DNA of 64,000 nucleotides from CBDESM01 sp965242485 (GCA_965242485.1 CBDESM010000003.1:2108001-2172000); one strand, 5' to 3'. Positions 25,335 to 34,586 are shown, numbered from the stretch's first letter. The notes: a model not told the origin generated them from the letters alone. Translations and numbers: made by a program.

Positions 25335-26162
25335 ATGAGGCGAAGGAAGCCGCGGCTGGGACAGCATCTGCTGCGCGATGAGCGGGTGGCGGAGCGGATC
25401 GTCGAATCCGTTCCCGATGCGCCCGGCCCGCTGCTCGAGGTGGGGCCGGGAGACGGGGAGCTGACCGAGCGCTTGGCGGGATTGGGGCGGCCGCTCGCCG
25501 CGGTCGAACTGGATGCGGCGATGGCCGAGCGGACGAGGCGGCGGCTGGATCGCGCGGGAGCGCCGACGAACTGCGCGGTCGTCGAGGATGACATCTTGGA
25601 TGTCGATCCGTTCGTGGCGCTGGCGGCGGCGGGAGCGGGTCCGCCTTACGGGCTGGTCGGGAATCTGCCGTATGCGATCACGTCGCCGCTGCTGCGGCGG
25701 TTCCTGTCGGAGGTTGATGCGCGGCCGGAATTCCTGCTGGTGATGGTGCAATGGGAGGTGGCGCGGCAGATGTGCGCGGCGGCGGGCAAGCGTTCGCTGC
25801 TGAGCATCGCGGTGCAGTTCTACGCGGAAGCGGAGCTGCTGTTCGCGGTGGAGCGGGATGCATTTTCGCCGCCGCCGGACGTGCGCTCGGCCGTCGTCCT
25901 GCTGCGCCGGCGCGCGGCCGCGGCCGCGGAGGTGGCGGATGAGGAACGCTTCTTCGAGGTGGTGCGGGCGGGCTTCCGAACGCCGCGGAAGCAGCTGCAC
26001 AACGCGCTGTCGCAGGGGATTTGGCTGCCTTCGGGGGCGGCTGCGCCCTGGCTGGAAGCGTGCGGGATCGATCCATCGCGGCGGGCAGGGACGCTGACGA
26101 TCGAGGAATGGGCGCGGCTGGCGGCGTATCGGGACGAGCATCTGGCGGAGGCCGGATCGTGA
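25335..26162 (+). CDS. rsmA: 16S rRNA adenine dimethyltransferase RsmA (KsgA)
   Basis: RsmA dimethylates two adjacent adenines in the 3' helix of 16S rRNA using SAM, a late 30S quality step. The SAM-binding motif EVGPGDGELTE is at about 35-45, the acidic motif II is AVELD, and the catalytic motif IV is NLPYAIT (110-116). The C-terminal helical domain contains the FRTPRKQL segment. The 275-residue product is a normal length. It starts 35 bases after the SRP RNA and may be read from the same promoter. Its stop overlaps the ispE GTG (GTGA). rsmA followed by ispE is a common order. Confidence 0.95.
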   Translation: MRRRKPRLGQHLLRDERVAERIVESVPDAPGPLLEVGPGDGELTERLAGLGRPLAAVELDAAMAERTRRRLDRAGAPTNCAVVEDDILDVDPFVALAAAGAGPPYGLVGNLPYAITSPLLRRFLSEVDARPEFLLVMVQWEVARQMCAAAGKRSLLSIAVQFYAEAELLFAVERDAFSPPPDVRSAVVLLRRRAAAAAEVADEERFFEVVRAGFRTPRKQLHNALSQGIWLPSGAAAPWLEACGIDPSRRAGTLTIEEWARLAAYRDEHLAEAGS

Positions 26163-27091
26163 CTGCGGCGATGCGGGTCGCTGCGCCGGCGAAGTTGAAT
26201 TTGACCTTGGAAGTGCTCGCCCGCCGCGATGATGGATTTCACGAATTGGACTCCGTCGTCGGAGCGATCGATCTGGCTGATGAATTGCTGCTCGCCGAGG
26301 CGGGGGAGCGGAGCATCGAGTACACGGACGGCGCGGGTCAGCGAGTGTCCATCCTGACCAGTGACGACATCGTGGGGCGGGCTTGGGACGCGCTGGCGGC
26401 TGCGGTGCCCGGCGTTCCCATTGCGGGCGCGGTCCGGGTCGTGAAGCGGATACCGGTCGCGGCCGGGTTGGGCGGCGGCTCGACGGATGCGGCGGCGTTC
26501 CTGCGGGCGGCGAACGCGCTTTGGGACTTGGGGCTGGAACGGCGCGAGCTGGCGGAGATCGGGGCGCGAGTCGGGTCCGACGTGCCGGTATGCCTTGCGG
26601 GCGGGTTCGCGCGGATGCGCGGGCGCGGCGAACAGGTTGAAGCGCTTCTCGACGCGGCTTGCGACGATGTCGCCGTGGTGCTGCATACGCCGGAGATTCC
26701 CGTGCCGGCAGGGAAGACGGGCGCGATGTACGGCGCGCTGCGCCCGTCGCATTTTTCGAAGAGAGGGGCTTCAGAGCGATTGGCGAAGCGCTTGAAGCGA
26801 TGGGGTCTCGCGCATGACGACTGCGCGAACACGTTCGACCAGGTGGCGGACGAGGTGATGACGGGATTGGCGCAGGCGCGGCGCAGATTCGCGGCGGGGT
26901 TGGCGCGGGCGGCGCTTGAGGCCGGCTTGGAGCCGCCGCGGCCGGTGCTGGCGGGGGCGGGGCCGTCGTTGTTCGCGCTGCTGCCGGTCGAGGTCGCGCA
27001 TGCGGCGCGGCGGTTGCTGGCCGGGCGCGGCGTGGCGGCGGGCGTGCATTATTTTGTCGGAAAGCGGGATGTCGAGCGGGTCGAATGCTGA
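26159..27091 (+). CDS. ispE: 4-diphosphocytidyl-2-C-methyl-D-erythritol kinase
   Basis: This GHMP-family kinase of the MEP isoprenoid pathway phosphorylates CDP-methylerythritol. The N-terminal PAKLNLTLEV motif contains the substrate-binding lysine. The GHMP phosphate loop PVAAGLGGGSTDAAA lies at about 99-113, and the C-terminal glycine loop is AGAGPSLFAL. The GTG at 26159 overlaps the rsmA stop; an in-frame ATG at 26171 would remove four residues. Length is 310 residues. Its last seven bases overlap the following membrane-protein gene. Confidence 0.94.
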   Translation: MTAAMRVAAPAKLNLTLEVLARRDDGFHELDSVVGAIDLADELLLAEAGERSIEYTDGAGQRVSILTSDDIVGRAWDALAAAVPGVPIAGAVRVVKRIPVAAGLGGGSTDAAAFLRAANALWDLGLERRELAEIGARVGSDVPVCLAGGFARMRGRGEQVEALLDAACDDVAVVLHTPEIPVPAGKTGAMYGALRPSHFSKRGASERLAKRLKRWGLAHDDCANTFDQVADEVMTGLAQARRRFAAGLARAALEAGLEPPRPVLAGAGPSLFALLPVEVAHAARRLLAGRGVAAGVHYFVGKRDVERVEC

Positions 27092-27501
27092 CTGCATCGC
27101 TGTTCTCGGGAATCGTGAGCGGGGCGGCGGTGGGCGTGTTCGGGCTGGGGATTCTGGGGCCGCTGCTGGTGACGGTGCCGAACACCAACCGGCTGCGCCG
27201 GTCGTATCCGGACCCGTCGAACTGGGTGATGGTGAGCTTGGCGGCAGCGCTCACGGTGCAGCTGGGCTGCGTCGTGCTGGGGCTCATCTTCGGTGCGGCG
27301 TTCTATGGAATTCGGGACGATTTCGGACCCGGACTGGGCAGTCCGAACTGGCTGTACACGGCGGGGACGCTGATCGGCGCGGGGATGGCGACCGCGACCA
27401 TGTTGATCTGCGTGCCTTCGCGTTGGCGGCGGATGCTGCTGCTCGGCGCGATCGTGGCGGGCGCGTACGGATGGATGCTGCCGCATCTGGCGTCCATATG
27501 A
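27085..27501 (+). CDS. Small membrane protein of unknown function, four predicted helices
   Basis: The 138-residue product is hydrophobic throughout. Segments at about 5-28, 47-70, 86-106 and 115-134 read as transmembrane helices with short loops. A Tyr/Pro-rich loop (RRSYPDPSNW) joins the first two. I see no catalytic motif. The ATG lies inside the end of ispE, seven bases from its stop, so expression is coupled to rsmA-ispE. A role with isoprenoid products in the membrane is possible but is only inferred from position. Confidence 0.8.
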   Translation: MLTASLFSGIVSGAAVGVFGLGILGPLLVTVPNTNRLRRSYPDPSNWVMVSLAAALTVQLGCVVLGLIFGAAFYGIRDDFGPGLGSPNWLYTAGTLIGAGMATATMLICVPSRWRRMLLLGAIVAGAYGWMLPHLASI

Positions 27502-27524
27502 GGGGCGCGTAACCGGCGTGCGAG

Positions 27525-27530
27525 TATCAT
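27525..27530 (+). promoter_or_regulatory. -10-like hexamer before the PHP gene
   Basis: TATCAT matches TATAAT at five of six positions and ends eight bases before the ATG at 27539. No Shine-Dalgarno intervenes. The pattern fits a leaderless transcript. Confidence 0.5.
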
Positions 27531-27538
27531 CGTCAGGC

Positions 27539-28291
27539 ATGTCCGAATCTCCGACCAACTGCGAGTTCGTCGACCCCGCATCCCTGCCGGGGACGATCCT
27601 CGACGGGCATCTGCATACCGTCCGCGGCGCGGCCGATTCGCAGCTGCAGCCGTCGGAGCTGCTGGAAGAGGCGCAGCGGATCGGGCTGACGGGCCTGAAC
27701 ATTTCCGAGCACGACCGGGTCTGGGAGCGGTACGACTGGAAGCAATTCGACGAGGAGTGCGAGGGGATCTACCTCAATCAGGGGATGGAAGTCTCGACGG
27801 ATTTGGGGCACATCGTCGTGTTCGGGATCGACCAGTACTACCAAGGGATCCGTTCGGCGCGGCGGCTGCGGGAGGTGTGCGACGAGATCGGCGCGTTCAT
27901 GAGCGTGGCGCACCCGTTCCGCCACTTCTTCGATCCGGTGACGTTCCGGCGCAAGGGGGAGGAACCGTTCGCGATGACGCCGGAAGAGGCGGCGGAGCAG
28001 ATGGAGGTGTTCCAAGTCGTGCACGGCGTGGAGGTCGGGAACGGCGGGAACACGTGGCGGGAGAACCTGTTCGCCTTGGCGGTGGCGCGAATCTTGGGCA
28101 AGCCGATGACGGGAGGTTCGGACGCGCACTCGACTTCGGGGATCGGGGCGTACGCGACGGTGTTCCCGGAGCGGCTGACGTGCCGCGAGCAGACGGTGCA
28201 GCTGCTGCACGACGGGGCGACGGTCTGCTACGAGGGGCTGAATCTGGAGAAGTTCCGGCCTTTCGAGGGCGGGATCGACGATTGGGAGTAG
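27539..28291 (+). CDS. PHP-domain metal-dependent phosphoesterase
   Basis: This is a 250-residue single-domain PHP protein, the fold of DNA polymerase III PHP and histidinol phosphatase. The metal-ligand motifs are in order: DGHLHT near residue 22, SEHD, EVSTDLGHIVVFG, VAHPFRH, and GSDAHS near the C-terminus. The substrate is unknown; a 5'-3' exonuclease or sugar/nucleotide phosphatase role is usual for such proteins. I chose ATG at 27539 because the upstream in-frame start overlaps the -10-like hexamer. dinG follows after three bases, so they are probably cotranscribed, which would fit a nucleic-acid role. Confidence 0.9.
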   Translation: MSESPTNCEFVDPASLPGTILDGHLHTVRGAADSQLQPSELLEEAQRIGLTGLNISEHDRVWERYDWKQFDEECEGIYLNQGMEVSTDLGHIVVFGIDQYYQGIRSARRLREVCDEIGAFMSVAHPFRHFFDPVTFRRKGEEPFAMTPEEAAEQMEVFQVVHGVEVGNGGNTWRENLFALAVARILGKPMTGGSDAHSTSGIGAYATVFPERLTCREQTVQLLHDGATVCYEGLNLEKFRPFEGGIDDWE

Positions 28292-28294
28292 CAG

Positions 28295-31081
28295 ATGGCT
28301 GGGGCGGCGGAGGGCTTGTACGCCGCGATTGATCTGGAGACGACGGGGCTGAGCCGGGACTCCGACGAGATCATCGAGATCGGAATCGTGCGCTGCACGC
28401 CGCAGGAGGTCGTGTCGCGCTGGGCGACGCTGGTGCGCCCCGCGGAGATGCCGAGCCTGCGGGTCTCGCGGCTGACGGGGATCGAACGGGAGGAGCTGGA
28501 GGGGGCGCCGACGTTCGGGGAGATCGAGGAAGAGCTGCGGGAGCAGCTTGCGGGGGCAACGCCGATCGGACATAACGTGCAGTTCGATCTGGAGTTCCTG
28601 GAGGGCTACGGAGTCCGGGCCGACAAGCCGGCGATCGATACGTTCCCGCTGTCGCAGGTGATCGATCCGGCCGCGCCGTCGCACCGGCTGGGCGATCTCT
28701 GCACGCGGTACGAGATCGAGCTTGAGAATGCGCATCGGGCGCCTGCGGATGCGGAGGCGTCGCGGTTGTTGCTGCTGGCGTTGCGGGAGCGGTTCGGTGA
28801 GCTGCCGGGTGCGGTGCGCGCGGATTTGCGCGAAGTTGCGGCGACCATGGGCTTCACTTGGGATCTGTTTCGGATCATCACGGAGTTGTGGGACGAGCAC
28901 CCGTCCGGCTTCGAGAGGGCGCCAGCGCCGCGCGCTTCGCGCTCGGGCGAGGAACGGGCGGGGCATCCGCCGCGGGTCAGGTTGCCGGCGGGTTCGCTGG
29001 CGGAGCTGACCGAGCGCGCGTTCGCGCGTGCCGCCGAGGCGGAACTGCTGCAGCGGCGGGACGAGCAGCTGGAGATGGCGACGGCGGTGGCCGAGTCGCT
29101 GGCTGCGGGCGAGAACTTGATCGTCGAAGCGGGGACGGGGACGGGGAAGTCGCTGGCGTATCTGGTGCCGGCGGCGCTGCACGCCCTGGGGAGCGGCGAG
29201 CGCGCGGTGGTCAGCACGCACACGAAGAATTTGCAGGAGCAGCTGCTGGCGGAGGATCTGCCGCGGCTGCGCCAGGTTCTGCGGAGCTTGATCGGCAACA
29301 GCGCGGACGAGCTGAAGATGGCGGTGCTGAAGGGTCGCGAGAATTATCTGTGCCGGCGCGAGCTGGACCGGCTGCGGGAACGGGTTTCGGAGCCCGATGA
29401 GGCGCTGCTGGCGGCGCGGGCGACGGTCTGGGCCTCGCAGACGGAGACGGGCGACCGGGCCGAGCTGCGGCTGATCCGCCCGATGGAGCCGGTCTGGAAC
29501 CGGATCAGCGCCGGTGACGTGACCTGCCTGAGCGATCAATGCGAGTACGTGACGAACGGCAGCTGCTTCCTGCTGAACGCGCGGGAGCAGGCGGCGCAGG
29601 CGCATCTGATCATCGTCAACCATGCGCTGCTGGTCGCTGATGCGTCGCTGGAGATGCCGGCGATTCCGGATGCGCCGATGCTGGTCGTGGACGAGGCGCA
29701 GGAGCTGGAGGGCGTCGCGACCGCGTGGCAAAGCAAGTCGGTGGACGAATCATCGATTACGGGGCTGCTTGAGGCGGCGGGAGGCAGGAGGGGACGGAAC
29801 GGGCGATGGAGCGGGGGGCTGGCGGCGTCGTTGCCGGTGAAGACCGCTTCGGAGCTGCGCGTCGCGACGGAGGATGCGGCGGCGCTGGGCGATGCCCTGT
29901 TCGCGGCGTGCGATGAGTTCATGCGCGAGCAGGGCCGCGGCGGCCGCGATGGCGACGAGATCGTGCTGGACGCCGGGAAGCGGGCGCAGAAGCGGTGGAG
30001 CGAAGTGGAGTCGCGCGCGCAGCCGGCGGCGGAAGCGCTGGCCCGGATCGCGCAGCTGCTGGCGACGGCGCAGGCGGCGGAGCCGGATGAGGCGGCTCAG
30101 CCGAACAGCGACGAGGAAGAAGAGGCGCGGACGTTCGCTCGGTCCTTGTCGGACCGCGAGGAGGAAGCACGGGAAGCGGCAACCGTGCTGGGGAACGTAC
30201 TGACGGCGCGGCCGGAGGAGACGATCGCCTGGCTGGCGCAGGGAGATCGGGGGAGCGGGCCCTCGATCCACGCGGCGCCGTTCAGCGTGGCTGAATGGCT
30301 GCGCGATTACATCTGGAATCGGAAACGGACGACGCTGCTGACGGGGGCGACGCTGGCGCACGACGGGGGATTCGCGCGGCTGCGGACGGAGGCGGGGATG
30401 GAAGAGCCGGGCGAGCGGATGCTGGGCTCGCCGTTCGACTACGAGCGGCAGGCGCGGGTGTACGCGGCGGTGGACGCGCCGCCGGTGAACTCGGAGGAGT
30501 ACGCGAAGTGGCTGGCCCAAGTGCTGCCGATGCTGGCCAAGGCGGCCGGCGGTCGGACGATGGTGCTGTTCACCGCGTACCAGATGATGCGCCGGGCGAG
30601 GCAGGCGACGAAGTCGACGCTGGAAGATGCGGATTTGGCCTTGTCGGTGCAGGGTTCCGACGGCGGCCCGGCCAACGTGGTGCGGGCGCTGATCGAGGAT
30701 CCGAAGACGGTCGTCTACGGCGTGCAGTCGCTGTGGGCGGGAGTGGACGTGCCGGGCGAGGCGCTGTCGCAGCTGGTGATCGTGCGGTTGCCGTTCCCGC
30801 GGCCCAATGACCCGGTGCAGCAGGGGCGCGCAGTGCAGTACGACAATCCGTTCCTCGAGCAGTCGCTGCCGCAGGCGATCACGACGTTCCGTCAGGGTTT
30901 CGGGCGGCTGATCCGGAGCCCATCCGACCGCGGGGTCTGCGTGATTCTGGACGAGCGGATCATCTCGAAGCAGTACGGCGCGCAATTCGAGGCGGCGCTG
31001 CCCGTCCGCGTCGAGCGGGCGAAGGCGGCGAAGATCGCGTCGGATGTGAAGCGGTTCCTGGGGCCGGGCGGAGATCGGTGA
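28295..31081 (+). CDS. dinG: DinG-family helicase with N-terminal DnaQ-type 3'-5' exonuclease
   Basis: This 928-residue protein joins an exonuclease to an XPD-like 5'-3' helicase, as in Bacillus DinG. The exonuclease (about 1-170) has D13 and E15 in DLETTG, HNVQFDLEFL, and the final HRAPADAEA with DEDDh order. The helicase has Walker A EAGTGTGKS near 280, four cysteines C353, C411, C416 and C424 spaced like the DinG/XPD iron-sulfur cluster, the DEAQ box at 466, and the C-terminal motif QGFGRLIRSPSDRG. The role is processing of unusual DNA or R-loops. It has a GGGAG ribosome-binding site, and GTGA overlaps the next gene. Confidence 0.94.
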   Translation: MAGAAEGLYAAIDLETTGLSRDSDEIIEIGIVRCTPQEVVSRWATLVRPAEMPSLRVSRLTGIEREELEGAPTFGEIEEELREQLAGATPIGHNVQFDLEFLEGYGVRADKPAIDTFPLSQVIDPAAPSHRLGDLCTRYEIELENAHRAPADAEASRLLLLALRERFGELPGAVRADLREVAATMGFTWDLFRIITELWDEHPSGFERAPAPRASRSGEERAGHPPRVRLPAGSLAELTERAFARAAEAELLQRRDEQLEMATAVAESLAAGENLIVEAGTGTGKSLAYLVPAALHALGSGERAVVSTHTKNLQEQLLAEDLPRLRQVLRSLIGNSADELKMAVLKGRENYLCRRELDRLRERVSEPDEALLAARATVWASQTETGDRAELRLIRPMEPVWNRISAGDVTCLSDQCEYVTNGSCFLLNAREQAAQAHLIIVNHALLVADASLEMPAIPDAPMLVVDEAQELEGVATAWQSKSVDESSITGLLEAAGGRRGRNGRWSGGLAASLPVKTASELRVATEDAAALGDALFAACDEFMREQGRGGRDGDEIVLDAGKRAQKRWSEVESRAQPAAEALARIAQLLATAQAAEPDEAAQPNSDEEEEARTFARSLSDREEEAREAATVLGNVLTARPEETIAWLAQGDRGSGPSIHAAPFSVAEWLRDYIWNRKRTTLLTGATLAHDGGFARLRTEAGMEEPGERMLGSPFDYERQARVYAAVDAPPVNSEEYAKWLAQVLPMLAKAAGGRTMVLFTAYQMMRRARQATKSTLEDADLALSVQGSDGGPANVVRALIEDPKTVVYGVQSLWAGVDVPGEALSQLVIVRLPFPRPNDPVQQGRAVQYDNPFLEQSLPQAITTFRQGFGRLIRSPSDRGVCVILDERIISKQYGAQFEAALPVRVERAKAAKIASDVKRFLGPGGDR

Positions 31082-31644
31082 ACGGGGAACTGCGCCCGCG
31101 GCGGCTGGAGGGCGGACGGGTGTCGCTGGCCGCGGTGCGGCCGGGGGAGCTGGAGGCCGACTGGCTGCCGGAGGCGGCGCAGGCGATCGCGGGGCGCGCC
31201 GAGCCGTGCCGCCTGGAAGAGCGGATCGCGGAGGGAGATCAGGCGTGGTGGATCCGCGCCGACACGCCGCGCGGGCCGGAGGTCGTGGGAGCGGCCGCCG
31301 GCCGGCTGGCCGAGGTCGACGGCGCGTCGTGCTTGGTCTGGTCGTGGCTGGCGGTCGCGGCGGAGTGGCGCGGGTACGGGTACGGCGGGGCGTCGGTGCC
31401 GCTGCTGGAGCGGGCGGCGGCTCGACGGAACGCGGTTGAGGCGGTCGCGCCCTTACCGCCGGATAACGGGATCGCGCTCTACTTCTGGCTACGGTTGGGC
31501 TACGTGCCCGATGCCGGGCTGAGGCCGCCGGAAGCGGCGCGGCCGGCGGGCGCGGCCGGCGACGCGCTGTGGATGCGCCGGCGAATGGAGCGCTCCGATG
31601 AAACTGCCGACGGAAGTGCACGAGCGGGTCAACAACGCGATTGA
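31078..31644 (+). CDS. GNAT-family N-acetyltransferase
   Basis: The 188-residue product has the GNAT acetyl-CoA-binding pattern: a beta strand (WSWLAVAAEW) followed by RGYGYGGA, matching motif A (R/Q-x-x-G-x-G/A), then a helix. The late ALYFWLRLGYVP segment matches motif B. The substrate is unknown. The GTG start overlaps the dinG stop with GGAG six bases before. Its last 47 bases lie inside the following gene in another frame, a larger overlap than elsewhere in the window, so its last 15 residues may not be conserved. Confidence 0.8.
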   Translation: MNGELRPRRLEGGRVSLAAVRPGELEADWLPEAAQAIAGRAEPCRLEERIAEGDQAWWIRADTPRGPEVVGAAAGRLAEVDGASCLVWSWLAVAAEWRGYGYGGASVPLLERAAARRNAVEAVAPLPPDNGIALYFWLRLGYVPDAGLRPPEAARPAGAAGDALWMRRRMERSDETADGSARAGQQRD

Positions 31645-32014
31645 CGAGGGTTATCCGCTGACGTTCGTCGCGGTCTCGCCGGCGGGCGCGCCGCATGTGA
31701 GTTTCCGCGGCAGCGCGCAGACCTTCGGCGACGACGCGATGGCGATCTGGGTGCGGGCCGCGCCCTCGGAGACGCTGGACTGCATCGCCCAGAACCCCGA
31801 AGTGGCGCTGGTCTACAGCAACTTGCCGGCGCGGAAATTCTGGATTTTCCGCGGCCGGGCGCGGATCACGGCGGATGCATCCGACCGCGACCGGATTTGG
31901 GAAGCGCAGCACCCGCTCGAGAAGTCGCGCGACGAAGCGCGCGCGGGCGTCGCCGTGATCGTGGACTTGGACCGGGCGGCGGGTTCGGGCCTGGACCTGA
32001 CGCGGGCGAACTGA
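31598..32014 (+). CDS. Pyridoxamine-5'-phosphate-oxidase-like (FMN-binding split barrel) protein
   Basis: This 138-residue single-domain protein has the split-barrel pattern. An N-terminal helix is followed by TFVAVSPAGAPHVSFRG, AIWVRAAPSETLDCIAQNPEVALVYSN and FWIFRGRARITAD, which resemble flavin- or F420-binding reductases of the PNPOx superfamily. The catalytic substrate cannot be deduced. A GGAG ribosome-binding site lies eight bases upstream of the ATG, inside the GNAT gene. It ends the PHP-dinG-GNAT run. Confidence 0.8.
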   Translation: MKLPTEVHERVNNAIDEGYPLTFVAVSPAGAPHVSFRGSAQTFGDDAMAIWVRAAPSETLDCIAQNPEVALVYSNLPARKFWIFRGRARITADASDRDRIWEAQHPLEKSRDEARAGVAVIVDLDRAAGSGLDLTRAN

Positions 32015-32149
32015 GCCGGCGGCTGGGTTCGGCTTGGCGGGGTTTCGGGGCCTTTGCTTAGTCGAGGATTGAGATTTGCAGAGATGGGCGTTTGAAGATA
32101 TTTCGCGGCGGCGAGGGCCGCGGCCGGAGCCGCGACCCCCGTCGCTTGG

Positions 32150-32404
32150 TCAATTCCCGCGAGCGATCCCGTCGCGGTCGGGGCTGCCGAAGTCGGCGGC
32201 GAACTTCGCGACGGTGATGTTCGGCACGGCGGAGTCCGCCGGGTCCTCGGCACACTCGTCCTGATCGGGATCGCTCCCGAACACCTCGTGCAGCCTCTCC
32301 GCCAGCGCGTCGCCGTCGATGACGACGCCGTGGGGTTTGATGCGCCGGTAATCGGCCACCTCCTGCTCGATGCGATGACGTCTTCGGAAGGGCGGTGCGG
32401 ACAT
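32150..32404 (-). CDS. Small acidic protein of unknown function (84 residues)
   Basis: The ATG at 32404 is preceded by GAGGAGG with a good spacing, which is the main support. The N-terminus is basic (PPFRRRHRIEQE). The middle carries a DGDALAERLHEVFG helix, and the end is acidic with an ITVAKFAADFG stretch. No family is recognised. Apart from it, the region 32015-32592 contains only a GC-rich hairpin (32119-32134) and no other gene I can support; the 188 bases upstream of its start look empty. Confidence 0.55.
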   Translation of the reverse strand: MSAPPFRRRHRIEQEVADYRRIKPHGVVIDGDALAERLHEVFGSDPDQDECAEDPADSAVPNITVAKFAADFGSPDRDGIARGN

Positions 32405-32592
32405 GGGCTTTCCTCCTCATCCGCTGTACGGCGTGTTTTGAGCCTCACCGATGCTCTCCGCGCACATCGCGCGGGCGAATATCTTGGCTGATGAGGACGG
32501 GTTTTTCAATCTGGTCGACGGGGGTCAATGACGGCCGGCGACGGCAATGTGTCGCGGGATGCAGCAGGTGGGTGGCGAGCGGAACAAACGGG

Positions 32593-32877
32593 TCAGCCGC
32601 GGCGGGATTGGCGGGTGAGGAGCCAGTTGCGGAGGAGGCGGCCGGCGGAGAGGCCTGCGGCGATGACGCTGATCCAGAGGAAGATCGTGGGCACGGTGCC
32701 GGGGAGGTCGCCGATGAGGAGGCCGAGCCAGATGCCGATGGCGAGGGCGAAGATGACTGTGGCGGACGGGAGCCTGCGTTGGCGGGGCTGCGGCGAGTCG
32801 AGAGCCGGCGGCGCGGGTGCGCGGGCGTCGGACAGCTGATCGAGGCGCCTGCGACGGCGCTTGCGTTGCCTGGGCAT
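32593..32877 (-). CDS. Small membrane protein, two predicted helices
   Basis: The 94-residue product has a strongly basic N-terminus (RQRKRRRRR), a Pro-rich stretch, then two hydrophobic helices at about 40-58 and 63-82 separated by a short GDLPGT loop, and a basic tail. The topology suggests both ends in the cytoplasm. No function is recognisable. It lies 24 bases downstream of the zinc-binding protein gene on the same strand and is the last of a cca-zinc protein-membrane protein run. Confidence 0.7.
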   Translation of the reverse strand: MPRQRKRRRRRLDQLSDARAPAPPALDSPQPRQRRLPSATVIFALAIGIWLGLLIGDLPGTVPTIFLWISVIAAGLSAGRLLRNWLLTRQSRRG

Positions 32878-32901
32878 CGTCAGCGGGCGATCATCTGGAG
32901 G

Positions 32902-33312
32902 TCACCGCCTGCGCCGGGCGATGTCGCGGGCCGACTGCCCGCTGGCGGCGCGGCGGACGGGGCTGCGCGGGCCCGCCTGCTGGTTTGGAGCGGCGGGGGC
33001 GGGTTGATCGGGAGTCGCGTCCGGCGCAGCGGCTCGGCCTTGCAGGGCTGCGGCGATTTGCCGTTCGAACTGGCTGATCGCGGCGGCTTCGGGCGACGGG
33101 GCTTGTCCGGCTGCGTGTGCCTCGAGGCAGTTGCGGCAGGCGAATTGGAGGGCGAGGACCTCGTCGTCGATCCAGACATCGCCGCAGTCGGGGCCGTCGG
33201 CGGTCTGGAGCATCTGGAGATGGAAGAGCTTGCCGCAGAGGTAGCAGTCCGCCGTCTCATGCTCGCCGAGCGGCTCGTCGCAGATTTGGCAGGCGAGGGT
33301 GGTTTGAGTCAT
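32902..33312 (-). CDS. Small zinc-binding protein, N-terminal CxxC pairs
   Basis: The 136-residue product starts MTQTTLACQICDEPLGEH. It has CxxC pairs at CQIC, CYLC and CRNC with a histidine after the second (KLFH) and a further DCGD, consistent with one or two zinc sites of a treble-clef or RING-like type. The C-terminal half is Pro/Ala/Arg-rich and probably disordered. The ATG overlaps the cca stop (ATGA), so it is cotranslated with it. Function unknown. Confidence 0.75.
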   Translation of the reverse strand: MTQTTLACQICDEPLGEHETADCYLCGKLFHLQMLQTADGPDCGDVWIDDEVLALQFACRNCLEAHAAGQAPSPEAAAISQFERQIAAALQGRAAAPDATPDQPAPAAPNQQAGPRSPVRRAASGQSARDIARRRR

Positions 33313-34586
33313 AACGCGCCTCGGTCGCGTGCGGTACGCGCGGCCGATCTTACCCACTGCTCGGCGCAAGCCCGCGCCGCCGTGCGGTCTTGGGGGAGGC
33401 GGCCGTCCCAGCAGGCGGCTTCGAGTCGGGCGAGCCAATCGCCGATCTCGGGGCCGGAGGGGAGGCCGAGCTTCGTCAGATCGTCGCCGTCGAGGGGCGG
33501 CGCGATTGCGGGGCGGCGCTGGCGGATGTCGGCGACGCGTTCGGCTGCGGGGCCGGACCAGATGCGCGCTGCCGCGTCCAGCGCCGCGTCGGGGATGCGT
33601 TCGACGGCCGCGGCCGCGGCTGATGCGCGCTTCCAGCGGGCGAGCGAGCGGCGGAGCGCCCGCAGCCGCGCGCCGTGATCGAGGGCGCGGCGTTCGTCGC
33701 CGTTGAGGGCGATGTCCGTGTCGAGCCTTCCGCTGACGACGGCGGGCAAGGTCAGGCCCATGGCGGCCCAGAAGGAATCGATGCGCTCTTCGGCATCGGC
33801 GGCATCGGCGGTCTTGACGGCTTCGAGCGCGGCGGAAGCGATCTTCCAGCCCGGCAGGCGGGACTGCGGGACGCCCAGGCTGCGGGCCGATTCGAGCGCT
33901 TGGGCGGCTGACGGTTCGGCGATGAGGAGACGCCAAGCATCTCCGAATCTCGCGGGCGAAAGCGCGGGGAGGTGGACGCGGTCGCGCCGGGCGAGGCGGC
34001 GGCTGCGGTCATCGAGATGCGCGCCGAGACGCGCCGCGTAGCGGCAGGCGCGGATGATGCGGGTCGGGTCGTCGCGGAAGGAGGCGTCGTGGAGGACGCG
34101 GATGACGCGCCGGCGCGCGTCGCGGGCGGCGTCGAAGGGGTCGAGCAGTCGGCCGGCCCGGGGCCCGACGAGGCAGTAGGCGGCGGCGTTGATCGTGAAG
34201 TCGCGCCGGGCGAGGTCCTCGTCGATGCCCGCGGCGGCGACTTCCGGCAGCGCCGCCGGCGCCGGGTAGCGGTCGCGGCGGGTGCGGGCGAGGTCGATGC
34301 GGAATTTGCCGCGGATGGAGGCGGTGCCGAAGCGCTCGTGTCCGACGACGCGCGCGCCGACCGCGGCGGCGACCGCGGCGGCGTCGCCTTCCACCGCGAG
34401 GTCGATGTCGAGCGGGGCCGCGGCGGAGTTGGCCGGAAGCAGGAGCTGGTCGCGGACGAGGCCGCCGACCAGGTACAGGGGCGCGTCGATTCCGGCTGCT
34501 GCGCGACATAATGAATCAACGGCCGCCCGGGAGTCCGGGTCGAGGACGGCGGCGACCGCGGGCGGGAGCGGGGCGATGGGGATCAT
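33309..34586 (-). CDS. tRNA nucleotidyltransferase / poly(A) polymerase family protein
   Basis: This is a class II nucleotidyltransferase of 425 residues. The nucleotide-binding loop LVGGLVRD, the catalytic DIDLAVEG (DxD), the RRDFTINA motif and the RVLHDASFRDDPTRIIRACRYAARLG neck-domain signature are all in order. These fit CCA-adding enzyme or poly(A) polymerase. The tRNAs in this window all encode CCA, so if this is a CCA enzyme it would act mainly in repair. No C-terminal HD domain is visible. It is divergent from rnc, 65 bases between starts. Confidence 0.9.
   Translation of the reverse strand: MIPIAPLPPAVAAVLDPDSRAAVDSLCRAAAGIDAPLYLVGGLVRDQLLLPANSAAAPLDIDLAVEGDAAAVAAAVGARVVGHERFGTASIRGKFRIDLARTRRDRYPAPAALPEVAAAGIDEDLARRDFTINAAAYCLVGPRAGRLLDPFDAARDARRRVIRVLHDASFRDDPTRIIRACRYAARLGAHLDDRSRRLARRDRVHLPALSPARFGDAWRLLIAEPSAAQALESARSLGVPQSRLPGWKIASAALEAVKTADAADAEERIDSFWAAMGLTLPAVVSGRLDTDIALNGDERRALDHGARLRALRRSLARWKRASAAAAAVERIPDAALDAAARIWSGPAAERVADIRQRRPAIAPPLDGDDLTKLGLPSGPEIGDWLARLEAACWDGRLPQDRTAARACAEQWVRSAARTARDRGAL

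Noticed and set aside
32119..32134. CGCGGC/GCCGCG hairpin as a terminator for the small minus-strand gene
   Set aside because: No T-run follows on the minus strand, and such hairpins are expected by chance at this GC content.
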